Part shown: piece by piece, positions 52,301 to 56,640 of the stretch
How positions within the stretch are numbered: position 1 is the stretch's first letter
Layout of the letters: the number at the start of each line of letters is the position of its first letter
Assembly (NCBI RefSeq): GCF_030272615.1
Contig: NC_081411.1
Coordinates: forward strand, 159,789,471-159,853,470
Source: Cryptomeria japonica
Taxonomy: Eukaryota > Streptophyta > Pinopsida > Cupressales > Cupressaceae
DNA length: 64,000 nt
Direction of reading: 5' to 3'
Notes under the pieces: model-generated
What the model saw: the letters and a program-made list of their open reading frames with translations, nothing else
Told to the model about the DNA's origin: nothing
The model's database searches: none
Position numbers and translations under genes: made by a program

Positions 52301-54390
52301 AGAATATTCACACAAAGAAGAGAAATAGGTTGACCCAACAACACCTCAATGATCTTGTCTTCGTCTTGTACAATCTTCGCCTTCAAACTAGAAAGGTGGA
52401 GGGAGTTTCACATGAGTCCATAGACTTGGTTGATATTGATCCATATCGTGAATGGATTGTCAGTGAACAAAATGATGACGATGTCCCCCTTATTGAAGAT
52501 CTTGTAGAATTGGAGAAAAGAGCAGCAAAAGAAGCAAACACAGTAGAATTGGATGCAATGGAGGAGGACGAAGACAATTTTGATTTTGAAGAACATCAAA
52601 CACCTCTCGTAGCACCTTCTACTTTGAGGCCTCAAGAATTGGGTTACATTGGGGGAGGAAAGAGGAAGATGTAGATTTTATTTGGTTGTTTCTCTTATTT
52701 TGACATATCATTATATCTAAACATTTATAAACTTATGAATCTGTTATAAATTTGAAAGTTTGAAACTATGGGTATGATTATGAATTTATGATTCATGAAT
52801 GATGAAATTTCAAATATTGAGTATTTGAAGATCATATGACACGTGTAATGTTTGAATTATGGCTCTGATGTTCTCTAAATGCATTAATTTGTTTTTGTTT
52901 TTTTGTAAAACTACGATTTTTTCTTTGTCGAGTCCTAGCCAAGTCCTAACCGATGTTTTTGCCAAGTCTCAAGTTTGAGTCCTATTTTGGGTTGCCGAGT
53001 TTGCATTGAAACCGAGTTCTAAAACTATGGTTTAAATTATCATTTCTCCTTCAAAATTGACCCCTCCCAACAAAACGAACATAAATTATTTCTTTCTTAG
53101 AGCTTGCCATTTTAAGCACCACCAAAAAGGTGTGATGGTAGATATTCCCTTTACACAACAATTAAAAAATGACATATCAACCCAATAAAAATTTTGATTA
53201 CAATCTTTAGATGATTAGCATGGGTATAAGAAACTAATACAACAACCTTTTCCATTTCTAAAACATGAATTAATAATATAGACTTCTAAAGTGAATTGGC
53301 CTAGCAAGGTATGACCGTGAAGATTTTAGACCAGCAATTTAAAAGGGGAAAACCAATATTTTCGAAGTATTGGGCATGACTTAAAAAGATACAACTAGTA
53401 CTTATAAATTTGCTATAAGAAAATATTACAGAACCTCACCAAAAGTCTCAAAGATCTGTAAATATTCAGGAATCACCAAAGCTAGAGAAATAACAATAAT
53501 TGGAAAAAAACCACAAACCCATAACTGAAACAATAAACATGAAGCCAACAAAAGAAATAAGAAAAATTTCACAAAACAAAAAATCCTTAACACTAAACTG
53601 AAAACATAAAATCTGGAAATATTTATCTATTGGAGCACATTGACAATCCTTGAGTGGATCTACATTGAAAGCTTGAGGTTTATCATCCTTAGAGCTTCAC
53701 AAATCTATAGGGCTTTTCATACTCGGGAAGATAATAATGCAAGCTTATTCTTGGGAAAATAAAATTGTTTCCAAAAGCATGAAGACCCTCTTTGAAGACA
53801 TTCCTGCCTTTCATAACTTTTTGAGGAAATAGAATAATAATATCATTATTTTGATAATTATCTTTCCAAAGTTACAAAAAAACAATAAAGTTTTTTTTAT
53901 ATCACCTTTTTGCACCATGGGTCTAGTGACTGCCGACACTATTAAATCACCTAAAAACACCTTTATAAATAATTAATGCAAGTTATCTTTTAATATAAAG
54001 TTACATTTTTTGACAAAATATTAGATTATAATTAATCTCATAATTTCAAAAAAGGGACATAATTATGCAATTGATTCCCAACTAGGAGCATCTCTCATTT
54101 GAATAATGGAGCTATGCTTATCCAGCAAAATCGAGTGGAGTCTTTAATTCTGACTAGAATCTTGTTGTTTTACATCCTTGTGCGTAATGATGTTTGTATT
54201 CCTTATTGGAGTGGTCAATTTTGTGGCATAACAGTTTGTGTTATAAGTACATGTGATGATATCAAAATCAGATTATCAGTGTAATAATGATTATTTGAAT
54301 GTTTTCTGTAATGCAGCTTACATGCCTGAAGAAGAATCCGAACAATTACCTTCAAGCCATTTGTAGTATTCCAAGAACACTGAGAATGAT
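10284..54390 (+). CDS. PUS7: PUS7/TruD-family pseudouridine synthase, 5' twelve exons (3' end outside window)
   Basis: The product converts uridine to pseudouridine in tRNA and mRNA without a guide RNA. Spliced in phase, twelve exons give 443 codons plus 2 nt without a stop. Family signatures in order: [20 protein letters not shown] at the N-terminus, the catalytic motif [14 protein letters not shown] (Asp at about residue 265), [48 protein letters not shown], then [16 protein letters not shown]. Residues 53-230 are a lysine-rich, poorly conserved plant-type insert. The start is the first ATG after an in-frame TGA at 10266. The C-terminal TruD domain must follow after 64000. Introns 3 (GC-AG) and 10 (AT-AC) are non-canonical. 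The open frame and intact catalytic motif argue for a live gene; transcription is not shown. Confidence 0.9.
10361..11149 (+). other. left part of PUS7 intron 1 with a ~95-bp imperfect tandem duplication
   Basis: Two successive copies of a ~95-bp unit (about 10594-10686 and 10687-10780) share TTTTGAGCTTG, ACCTTACACA and ACTGTGCTTATA. Further right, CCCTGTCG-C-CGACAGGG (10936-10952) is a near-perfect palindrome. No gene is supported. Confidence 0.5.
11150..12400 (+). repeat. array of ~18 short hairpins, core period 60-72 bp
   Basis: The unit contains an inverted repeat of the form TTCGGACC-TAAG-CTCCGAA followed by A-rich spacer with AAGTTTTAAAA and CATTGTGCGAACA. In the regular core, cores begin at 11649, 11711, 11781, 11851, 11922, 11984, 12056, 12116 and 12185. 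Outer copies are more diverged (for example 11162, 11372, 11565, 12307), and several keep the stem through paired changes such as GGACC/GGTCC. The array lies upstream of the 1183-codon ORF and may be part of its leader or LTR. It is not a CRISPR. Confidence 0.85.
12838..13212 (+). other. predicted 375-nt leader intron of the orphan ORF
   Basis: A perfect-consensus donor CAG|GTAAGT at 12838 and an acceptor GGCTGTGCAG ending at 13212 lie immediately 5' of the ATG at 13218. Splicing would place the ATG five bases after the junction. This is a motif prediction only. Confidence 0.5.
13218..16769 (+). CDS. intact 1183-aa ORF of unknown function, probably encoded by a retroelement
   Basis: I do not recognise this protein. 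The ORF is uninterrupted and lies inside PUS7 intron 1 on the same strand. Residues ~1-570 look folded, with a helical segment [20 protein letters not shown] followed by [12 protein letters not shown] that is reminiscent of gag-like 'putative plant transposon' proteins (weak inference). Residues ~575-800 are acidic, Ser/Pro/Glu-rich and probably disordered, after a basic cluster ([17 protein letters not shown]) that could be a nuclear localisation signal. Residues ~860-960 are Glu/Lys/Arg-rich and probably coiled coil. No zinc knuckle, protease, RT or integrase motif is seen. A polypurine-like run and LTR-like DNA follow the stop. It could also be a captured or domesticated gene. Confidence 0.7.
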   Translation: MPKSAAESSKTPVAAETSRASKSDIPRKVERMKYQYQRGGLRESKVQSIWDNIGDTDLGHIDIQDFRDRVFSPNAYGRPRQMLESGIAQAAGFPPAIQNYELVVEAARHYEPKSRLVLLEDITIADFSPEAIGDAFDIPFPNNPIATTMDEAQGAYDMNPARCRALINEEWFKEKRPSSTRIVKKTPRSDFHNEHGDMVTLLSRVMGLPKSNYFEEWMFYFTEQVFAGKSKFDWAQIISDNIHAQLIELETKKYFTMTSYLVYMFAKNQPLPGLIMKGEIGNGPGQVKVYDCYPQLHYQDIAQREKSSPAYAVGQYERVNDAFTMRLIRLMQGGLHIRLSEQATILVQRYGAWFIQFPRFSYIRIAGFEGAPLRLPRYPTDKVVLMEVARQSRPAGILLRESKQAGFAFPMIIGNHDVQLRTPTLAEESLAELASYGLQEHFPRKCFDHDNLAKRAYGRRYRAKESIEDYWKNCSDDYEVRRREYSRLSVQQMRLFEYRRVPDQLTDSGNCLQVREFEAVRHLLPGVDWSQDPITDFEAVMAAPTRYTDQWLQHQIERLVHEGVQFTYHLMGNFDSQSSEDERTSAEKPEKRKKTKACRGTRTSKRTRREKIPIRRPETTSSSDPSSPDGAIDLDCIPAPPSQSDIEAFQANDPPAPDMPDTEQKGPNPTKPGDQIEEGEIPSTQGIEVHEPTQQSRHELLLLHAAKDDSTVEGEQRTDEIHELEGTKEPPSQEDIRQLFSEIGENSDANKELPPSSTPPMAGQLLICDQPVESMGAQGANLTLSSTQTVPQEWLIARAQRRAATKAPIDLEDIFSRMDQTKAKGKKKPRTYSKITKDGQRNRTLHIATPPVNKLADQITLADYSITTVPIGRATKEQEKEEFKDSVQNILRQLEEITAEKDMYRARAEQAEGYIDKLLRPLHNPSESHIPPMALAQRTTTEFEGIRDTAKAVKEWVQDIKKKGERILKEVKEMALHRELTLVRLLEVKRESLHMHEVAASTLPLLRALFWTHTQIPTLPDILSPHSISVLKEWYWTVTMKNDAQEIIDKENDLSDSVIRPDWEGRLGADKASYSIEDLSFAGQFHSDILCFERNRSSWKDGLRHVDQYLEGMQYKIRHPPMPPFNPLFQLCIEFQEYVREERAAGRDLWREYLHGEDQFLQKECETRIEKAVSQKCFFPSKS
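16770..17155 (+). repeat. polypurine tract and LTR-like sequence after the orphan ORF
   Basis: CCCAAAAGGG (16785-16794) is followed at 16795 by TGACAGTTGAC, a possible LTR start that includes a GTTGAC/GTCAAC inverted repeat. A TATA-like CCTATTTAAGG lies near 17012, and TCTTCA at 17150-17155 could be the end. No matching 5' LTR was recognised upstream of 13218, so this may instead be an ordinary 3' UTR. Confidence 0.4.
17156..18770. other. intron 1 sequence, unassigned
   Basis: Pyrimidine-rich runs near 17510-17560 and several short ORFs without domains. Nothing could be assigned. Confidence 0.4.
18775..19830. mobile_element. non-autonomous hAT-like element with GGGGACG-rich ends
   Basis: The left end (18785-18865) repeats GGGGACGGC and GGGACG. 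The right end (19593-19790) carries many GGGGACG/CGTCCCC motifs on both strands. The ~700 bp between has no transposase. Clustered short motifs in both subterminal regions are typical of hAT elements. Terminal inverted repeats and an 8-bp duplication could not be fixed by eye. Confidence 0.45.
19209..19298. repeat. cluster of four GC-rich palindromes
   Basis: GGGGGCAGCGCCCCC (19209-19223), AAGGGGCAGCGCCCCTT (19235-19251), CCCTGT-CGCGAT-ACAGGG (19259-19276) and GGGGCAGCGCCCC (19286-19298) lie within 90 bp of otherwise AT-rich DNA. Confidence 0.85.
19831..21565. other. intron 1 sequence, unassigned
   Basis: T-rich DNA without a recognisable gene, RNA or complete element. Short ORFs here have no domain signature. 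Confidence 0.4.
21570..21690. repeat. left copy of a ~100-bp direct repeat
   Basis: Shares with 22705-22810 the order GAGGGTTTG, a poly-T run, GGGTTGGGTTC (here GGGATTGGGTTCG), CGTC-AT-CAAAAACAT and AAAATCAGAAAT. The two copies flank the LTR-like block at 21756-22685. Confidence 0.6.
21756..22685 (+). repeat. LTR-like block with internal GTAACTTG and GCTGAGCGAA repeats
   Basis: The left half has at least six TGTAACTTG-type motifs alternating with GGGCCCA/GGGCCTA palindromes (21805-22095). The right half repeats a ~30-bp unit with GGCTGAGCGAA (22310-22470). It then reads like an R-U5 region (CCAAGAGGGAGGTTTTCCC) and ends near AACACAACACACA. A solo LTR is the likeliest reading; exact ends are uncertain. 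Confidence 0.5.
22705..22810. repeat. right copy of the ~100-bp direct repeat
   Basis: Matches 21570-21690 with small indels, including GAGGGTTTG, poly-T, GGGTTGGGTTC and AAAATCAGAAAT. Confidence 0.6.
22955..23172 (-). pseudogene. acidic C-terminal tail of a hAT-like transposase (remnant)
   Basis: The minus strand reads as an open stretch ending [13 protein letters not shown] then a stop, preceded by [17 protein letters not shown]. Acidic tails of this style follow the hATC dimerisation domain in plant hAT transposases, but the diagnostic hATC core is not present here, so the call is tentative. Confidence 0.3.
23173..25900 (-). repeat. LTR-like and repetitive DNA, probably minus-oriented
   Basis: Between 23920 and 24050, three imperfect ~40-bp units carry the phrase GGAAAAATCAGAAAA. 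Read on the minus strand, 25900 to about 25550 resembles an LTR U3-R region with AAATAGAAGAGGTTGG. No gag or pol was found. Short ORFs have no domains. Confidence 0.3.
25955..26300 (+). pseudogene. hAT transposase hATC-domain remnant
   Basis: Translation gives [20 protein letters not shown] followed, after a stop, by [13 protein letters not shown]. This matches the hATC dimerisation signature (S..ERNWS.....H..KRNRL....EKLVYVH.NLRL). An acidic tail with [17 protein letters not shown] follows, then a frameshift into [14 protein letters not shown]. The rest of the transposase was not found. Confidence 0.65.
26301..28584. other. right part of intron 1, mostly unassigned
   Basis: Near 26495-26575 several TCCCC-type motifs (GTTCCCCTATTGTCC, TTGGTCCCC, TGTCCC) may be the subterminal region of the hAT remnant to the left. 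26760-26900 is TA-rich. A 168-codon minus-strand ORF at 27425-27931 has no recognisable domain. The CCCCCTTGTGGGG stretch near 28091 is a short inverted repeat. Confidence 0.35.
28585..28663 (+). CDS. PUS7: PUS7 exon 2
   Basis: The acceptor TTCCAG precedes an exon that encodes [10 protein letters not shown] followed by [12 protein letters not shown]. The donor is GAG|GTAAAA and the exon ends in phase 0. Intron 2 is only 106 nt, in contrast to the 18.2-kb intron 1. Confidence 0.9.
28770..29006 (+). CDS. PUS7: PUS7 exon 3, ending at a GC donor
   Basis: Seventy-nine codons begin EKKAVLDSS and end ADPDKAHRT. The frame-preserving junction to exon 4 uses GCAAGT at 29007 as donor. Using the GT four bases later (29011) would put a TAA in frame shortly after the next acceptor. 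Confidence 0.8.
29007..29151 (+). other. PUS7 intron 3, GC-AG type
   Basis: A 145-nt intron starting GCAAGT and ending TTTGCAG. GCAAGT is the usual sequence of GC donors in plants. Frame logic excludes the nearby GT. Confidence 0.75.
29152..29447 (+). CDS. PUS7: PUS7 exon 4
   Basis: Begins [17 protein letters not shown] and continues into a basic, Arg/Lys/Gly/Asp-rich linker ending EDRGKFL plus CG of an Arg codon. The donor CG|GTGAAG follows. The linker joins the N-terminal segment to the catalytic half and is expected to be poorly conserved. Confidence 0.85.
29448..30123. other. left part of intron 4, unassigned
   Basis: AT-rich intron sequence with a TTTATTTATTTATT run near 30000. No element or gene recognised. 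Confidence 0.4.
30124..30400 (+). repeat. solo LTR-like sequence
   Basis: The block starts near ATTAGAATATTTAAT and repeats TTAGTTAATTAGCTTTTA twice. It contains TATATATACGTG and ends in CATTCATTCAATTTATTTTTCAG-type sequence, which resembles short copia-type LTRs. Internal sequence and partner LTR are absent. Confidence 0.45.
30401..31168. other. intron 4 sequence, unassigned
   Basis: No coding or structural signal recognised. Confidence 0.4.
31169..32714. repeat. LTR-like block starting TGTAATGTCC
   Basis: The left edge TGTAATGTCC at 31169 matches the LTR terminus seen at 35810, 39404 and 46881. The minus-strand ORF at 32238-32579 has no known domain. The block leads directly into the ATGAAGT array and may belong to the same element. 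Confidence 0.35.
32715..35115. repeat. 2.4-kb degenerate array of CATGAAGTTCGCTCCAA units
   Basis: About forty ATGAAGT words were counted between 33000 and 35115, each usually followed within 0-15 bases by TTCGCTCCAA or a close variant and preceded by AACTC. Spacing varies from ~15 to ~80 bp. Short ORFs inside it encode HEVRSK-like repeats and are by-products of the array. Confidence 0.85.
35116..35809. other. spacer between the array and the next LTR element
   Basis: Contains GGGGTCCCCATTTGCGATGGGG near 35493-35515, a short GC-rich inverted repeat. No gene recognised. It may be the rest of the host element that carries the ATGAAGT array. Confidence 0.35.
35810..36528 (+). repeat. 5' LTR, shortened by a ~645-bp deletion
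   Basis: Collinear with 39404-40768 except that the segment matching about 39611-40254 is missing; the junction is TTAGA|GATAGG with a short AGA microhomology. It may extend seven bases further, to 36535, just before the primer-binding site. Confidence 0.85.
36537..36548 (+). other. primer-binding site, initiator tRNA-Met type
   Basis: TGGTATCAGAGC is the classical plant primer-binding site complementary to the 3' end of initiator tRNA-Met. It follows the 5' LTR within a few bases. Confidence 0.85.
36577..39305 (+). pseudogene. large degraded ORF of unknown function in the LARD-like element
   Basis: I do not recognise this protein. It is open in frame 1 from 36577 with stops at 37300 and 37921, and continues to 38106. 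It then shifts to frame 3 from about 38103 to 39305 with stops at 38286, 38886 and 39186. The first part is acidic with a basic N-terminal stretch ([17 protein letters not shown]) and two similar segments around [10 protein letters not shown] and [10 protein letters not shown]. The middle ([19 protein letters not shown]) is probably coiled coil. The last part is hydrophobic and aromatic-rich. The original ORF would have been ~900 codons, filling almost all of the space between primer-binding site and polypurine tract. Confidence 0.6.
39404..40768 (+). repeat. 3' LTR, full length (~1.37 kb)
   Basis: Starts TGTAATGTCCCC right after the polypurine tract and matches the 5' LTR at both ends. It contains the ~645-bp middle segment that the 5' LTR has lost. 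Confidence 0.85.
40769..41879 (-). repeat. minus-strand LTR-like block with CCCGATATCGGG palindromes
   Basis: On the minus strand it begins TGTGATGTCCCCATC at 41879, a variant of the TGTAATGTCCCC terminus. The interior has a perfect 18-bp palindrome AAACCCGATATCGGGTTT (41227-41244) and a second 14-bp copy (41324-41337). Its other end is not resolved. Confidence 0.5.
41880..42650 (-). repeat. second minus-strand LTR-like block
   Basis: On the minus strand it begins TGCAATGTCCCCAC at 42650. It includes repeated CCCTTTGAAAG and TTTATATCTC phrases (42285-42500), the latter TATA-like. No internal domain is attached. The end near 41880 abuts the previous block. Confidence 0.45.
42651..43589. other. 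right part of intron 4
   Basis: No element recognised. The final bases TTTATTCAG form the exon 5 acceptor. Confidence 0.4.
43590..43662 (+). CDS. PUS7: PUS7 exon 5
   Basis: Encodes [19 protein letters not shown] then KMLGVQ, matching the conserved stretch just before the catalytic motif in PUS7 proteins. The acceptor is TTATTCAG and the donor is CAG|GTTTGC. Confidence 0.9.
43911..43967 (+). CDS. PUS7: PUS7 exon 6, catalytic motif
   Basis: A 57-nt exon of 19 codons ([19 protein letters not shown]) that carries the TruD-family catalytic aspartate in GTKDKR. The acceptor is TTAATAG and the donor is AGG|GTAGAT. Confidence 0.92.
43968..44821. other. left part of intron 6, unassigned
   Basis: AT-rich intron sequence, no gene or element recognised. 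Confidence 0.4.
44837..44967 (-). mobile_element. tRNA-derived SINE with target-site duplication
   Basis: Read on the minus strand it has an A box (TTGGCCTAGTGGTGGAG), a B box (AGTTCAAATCCC) about 35 nt later, a short tRNA-unrelated body and an A-rich tail, seen as poly-T at 44837-44849 on the + strand. It is flanked by CACTTCTGAAAAATG (44822-44836) and CACTTTTGAAAAATG (44968-44982), a 15-bp duplication with one mismatch. Confidence 0.9.
44983..45638. other. right part of intron 6, unassigned
   Basis: AT-rich, with a poly-T run near 45299-45311. A phrase TTAACAAT-TTCA-TATTAAAATTACTT occurs twice near 45330 and 45365. Confidence 0.4.
45639..45718 (+). CDS. PUS7: PUS7 exon 7
   Basis: Encodes [18 protein letters not shown] then YGIKVGDF plus TG of a Cys codon. 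The exon ends in phase 2. Confidence 0.9.
45845..45907 (+). CDS. PUS7: PUS7 exon 8
   Basis: Completes the Cys codon and encodes [20 protein letters not shown] plus CG of Arg. The [10 protein letters not shown] block is a family signature. Confidence 0.9.
46046..46133 (+). CDS. PUS7: PUS7 exon 9
   Basis: Encodes [18 protein letters not shown] then [11 protein letters not shown]. The NYFG motif belongs to the TruD catalytic fold. Confidence 0.9.
46297..46399 (+). CDS. PUS7: PUS7 exon 10, ending at an AT-AC donor
   Basis: Encodes [20 protein letters not shown] then [14 protein letters not shown] plus the first base of a Glu codon. The following intron starts ATATCCT, the U12-type donor consensus. 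The exon ends in phase 1. Confidence 0.88.
46400..46569 (+). other. PUS7 intron 10, U12-type AT-AC intron
   Basis: The 170-nt intron starts ATATCCT, identical to the core of the U12 donor consensus, and ends TATATAC. A branch-site-like AACCTTTAC at 46548-46556 puts its adenosine 14 nt from the 3' end, in the range expected for U12 introns; no polypyrimidine tract precedes the acceptor. Frame preservation requires AC rather than AG as the last intron bases. Confidence 0.85.
46570..46673 (+). CDS. PUS7: PUS7 exon 11
   Basis: Starts AG after an intron ending TATATAC and restores [14 protein letters not shown], followed by [14 protein letters not shown]. Starting after the AG at 46570-46571 instead would run into a TAG within a few codons, which supports the AC acceptor. 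The donor is ATT|GTAAGT. Confidence 0.88.
46674..46880. other. left edge of intron 11
   Basis: Short intron stretch. GTGCAGGATTTGAAC near 46840 resembles a reverse-oriented pol III B box but lacks a partner A box. Confidence 0.35.
46881..48950 (+). repeat. LTR-like block starting TGTAATGTCCCC
   Basis: The left end TGTAATGTCCCC at 46881 is the same terminus as the LARD-like element at 35810. What follows is AT-rich without ORFs up to a GC-richer tail at 48690-48890. The right end and any internal domain were not identified. Confidence 0.35.
49182..49412. repeat. TATA/CATA microsatellite
   Basis: About 230 bp of alternating TATATATA, CATACATA and TCTATCTA runs. Open frames across it are artefacts of low complexity. 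Confidence 0.9.
49597..53021 (+). mobile_element. hAT DNA transposon, near full length but degenerate
   Basis: Terminal inverted repeats TAGAACCCGG (49597-49606) and CCGAGTTCTA (53012-53021) agree at nine of ten positions. Both subterminal regions are rich in GAGTC/GACTC or AAGTC motifs (49610-49755 and 52928-53000), as expected for hAT transposase binding sites. A decayed hAT transposase lies between. The 8-bp flanks AAAATCGC and AAACTATG do not match well, so the exact ends are uncertain. Confidence 0.7.
50144..52674 (+). pseudogene. hAT transposase (BED finger, DUF659, hATC), inactivated
   Basis: The first segment is a BED-type zinc finger ([15 protein letters not shown], then a stop, then CNKW and a downstream His/Cys pair). 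A DUF659-like region follows around 50840-51120, with [35 protein letters not shown] and [11 protein letters not shown] in shifted frames. The hATC dimerisation domain near 52185-52380 reads [20 protein letters not shown], stop, [18 protein letters not shown], then [15 protein letters not shown]. An acidic tail ends at 52674. Several stops and frame changes, with AT-rich gaps that may be introns (for example 51480-51570), mean it cannot be expressed as read. Confidence 0.85.
53022..54316. other. right part of intron 11, unassigned
   Basis: AT-rich intron DNA. No ORF with a domain and no clear element. It ends in GTAATGCAG, the exon 12 acceptor. Confidence 0.4.
54317..54390 (+). CDS. PUS7: PUS7 exon 12
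   Basis: Encodes [15 protein letters not shown] then CSIPRTLRM plus AT of a Met codon, with donor AT|GTAAGT. The next conserved block of PUS7 proteins was not found before 64000, so intron 12 exceeds 9.6 kb. Confidence 0.88.
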
Positions 54391-55286
54391 GTAAGTTATG
54401 TCCAATAGCATATGAATTCAATCCATTGCATGTTGCAATTTGTTAAATTACGTTTTCTCTCAAATACTATAATGAGTGTAATCTTTCTGTTTTATATTTC
54501 ATGCTTAAATGTTAACGCCGATGGATCATTATATTTGGCTATGGTGTAAAAGTGGATATTCTTCAGCCCAATTCTGTATAATTCTTGTTGTGTGTTTGGT
54601 AGAAATTTGGCTTGGATGCAAAATATCATTCCCTTAAAAGTTTTGGTTAAAGGGCATTTTGTTAGAAATTACAAATTACGGTGTAATACTGTGTCTAACT
54701 TTCTATATTAGACTATTGTGTTAGAAATTTTGCCAACTCTGTCAGAAACCTCGTAAGACCCAAAAACCTCTTAGAAGCTAGTTCCTTTTCTATTGCACTT
54801 GCAATGTAATTTCCCCATTTTACGCAACATCGTTTTGTGAGCTATGGGCCAGTTTGTGAGTTTTCCCTTAAGCCTCTAGGTGAATTTGGGAGAATTAACA
54901 AACTTCTTGGAGGATATAGGTTCAATATTTTTTCGTTTTTGTGTGTGGCGTTGAGCTCAGTTGGTGTTATGGATCCTTATGACACTTAGACGATTGTTTT
55001 CGGACTCTTGGGGTGTTCTCCAAAGTTCTTGGAGAGTACATGTATTTAGTAATTCACTTGGTTGGCTCCGATCATCATACTTCATCTTTAATATCATCCC
55101 AATGTGATCAGAGTTTGAATCCGGTTCAGTTTCAATGCTTTTGCAACTTGGGGGAGTCATTGAATAATTGATTTATATTTCACTAATGTTGTCTAATGTT
55201 GAGAATAATAAAAAGACAACTTAGTCTAATAGCTCATTGGAAAGGTAATAAAGTGTTAATGTTGAACCCTTAGTGAAGGGGGCCTT
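54391..55286. other. left part of intron 12
   Basis: A TGTAATTTCCCC at 54805 is a weak copy of the local LTR terminus. A tRNA-like GTTGAGCTCAGTTGGT near 54950 and TTTGAATCCGG near 55115 resemble A and B boxes but are too far apart for a SINE as they stand. Confidence 0.35.
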
Positions 55287-56640
55287 TGTAATGCCCCCTC
55301 CTTAGCCAGTTTTGCTTACAAGGTTAGTCTATTAATGGTCCTTGTAGACTAACAGGCTGGATAGAGGACCCAGGCTGGTTGCTCTCCATTAAAAATATGT
55401 CAGGAGGTTTCTTTCTTGATTGGCTAGAGCATTTAAGCTAATCACTCTAGTTAAGCCTCATTGAATTTCATAATCTCTCCTTGGGTCACTAAAAAACACA
55501 TTAATAATAGTAAGTTTTCATCTATCCTAAGTGTCTTATTCCTAGAGAGAGAGTGAAAGGGGAAGTGAGATATGAAAGAGTGACTTAAGTGGAAAAGGCA
55601 TATAACATAAGGTGAGCGCTCGTAAAGGGAAGAATTGAAAAACTGATCATTAGTCTATTCATAAAATCTGATTTGGGGTGATAAGGTTTTAACCCTAACT
55701 AGGGTGTAACTCTGGAGAAGTATTAAAAAGGCAAACTTAGGGGCAAAGTTATTATGTTGGATAAAATTTTTTCTTTCTTGCCTCCCTTGAGGAGCTTGTG
55801 GTTTTGAGGACTTTGGAGATGGAAACCTCCATTGTTGTTGCACATCTACAGCTGCGAGAGATCAGCCAAGGGTGTGAGGAGGAACTCCAGCCATCAGCCA
55901 AGGGTTTGAAGAGGAACTCTAGCCATCAGGGGTTTCCATGGAGCTCAAAGTGAATTAGTTTGGTATACAAATCTGAGCCACCTACTTGCTTATGTGTGTG
56001 GCCGAATTGCCTTGATTGTGAAGGCTTTGGATACATTTTGAAGGATCTTTGCACAAGTGATAATTGGCACATAAGGATGATTTGTGTGAAGACTAGACAG
56101 CAATTTTGAAGAGTGTTTGGGACTGGTTATAGAGTTTTTGTCTACAGCTGTAGGGAGGTGGCTGCTTGCCAAGCCGACCCTCTTATCCAGCTCTTTGAAT
56201 ATCATTTCGGTGCAGGAGCACCTAGGCCAATTGACAGGAGCACCATGGCAATTGTGTAAATGTGGTTTTTTGTTTTTGTGTTTTGAGTCTTTTGCAATGT
56301 AATAAGGTCTTGTATGACAATTTCAAGTGTGTTTGAGTCATTTTATGGTCATATGTCAAATGTGGAAAAATTGTCAAAGGTTGACAAAAAGTTATCATTG
56401 CAACTTTCTTATAAAACTGCCATATTGAGCAAAATTGATTAGTTTGGGGTTAGTTAATGTTCAAAAGTCAGTTATGGATGTTTGAGGGTTGATCAAACCT
56501 ATAAATTTCTTTGTTTCATCGACCATTGGGTTGGTGGTTGGGTGTATTGAAGAAAAATCAATAAAATTTTGAATTTCCCTGCATTTTTACTGTTTTTTCT
56601 GACGTTGCAGTCTGATTCCTTTCATTTTTCAGTATGAAAT
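55287..56640 (+). repeat. LTR-like block starting TGTAATGCCCCC
   Basis: Starts TGTAATGCCCCC at 55287, a one-base variant of the other LTR termini. It contains an A-plus-signal-like CAATAAAATTTTGAATTTCC near 56550-56570, as expected at the R/U5 side. The right end is not fixed and no pol sequence follows. Confidence 0.45.

Noticed and set aside
54950-55130. tRNA-like A box and B box
   Set aside because: The boxes are about 150 nt apart and no cloverleaf can be drawn, so neither a tRNA gene nor an intact SINE is supported.
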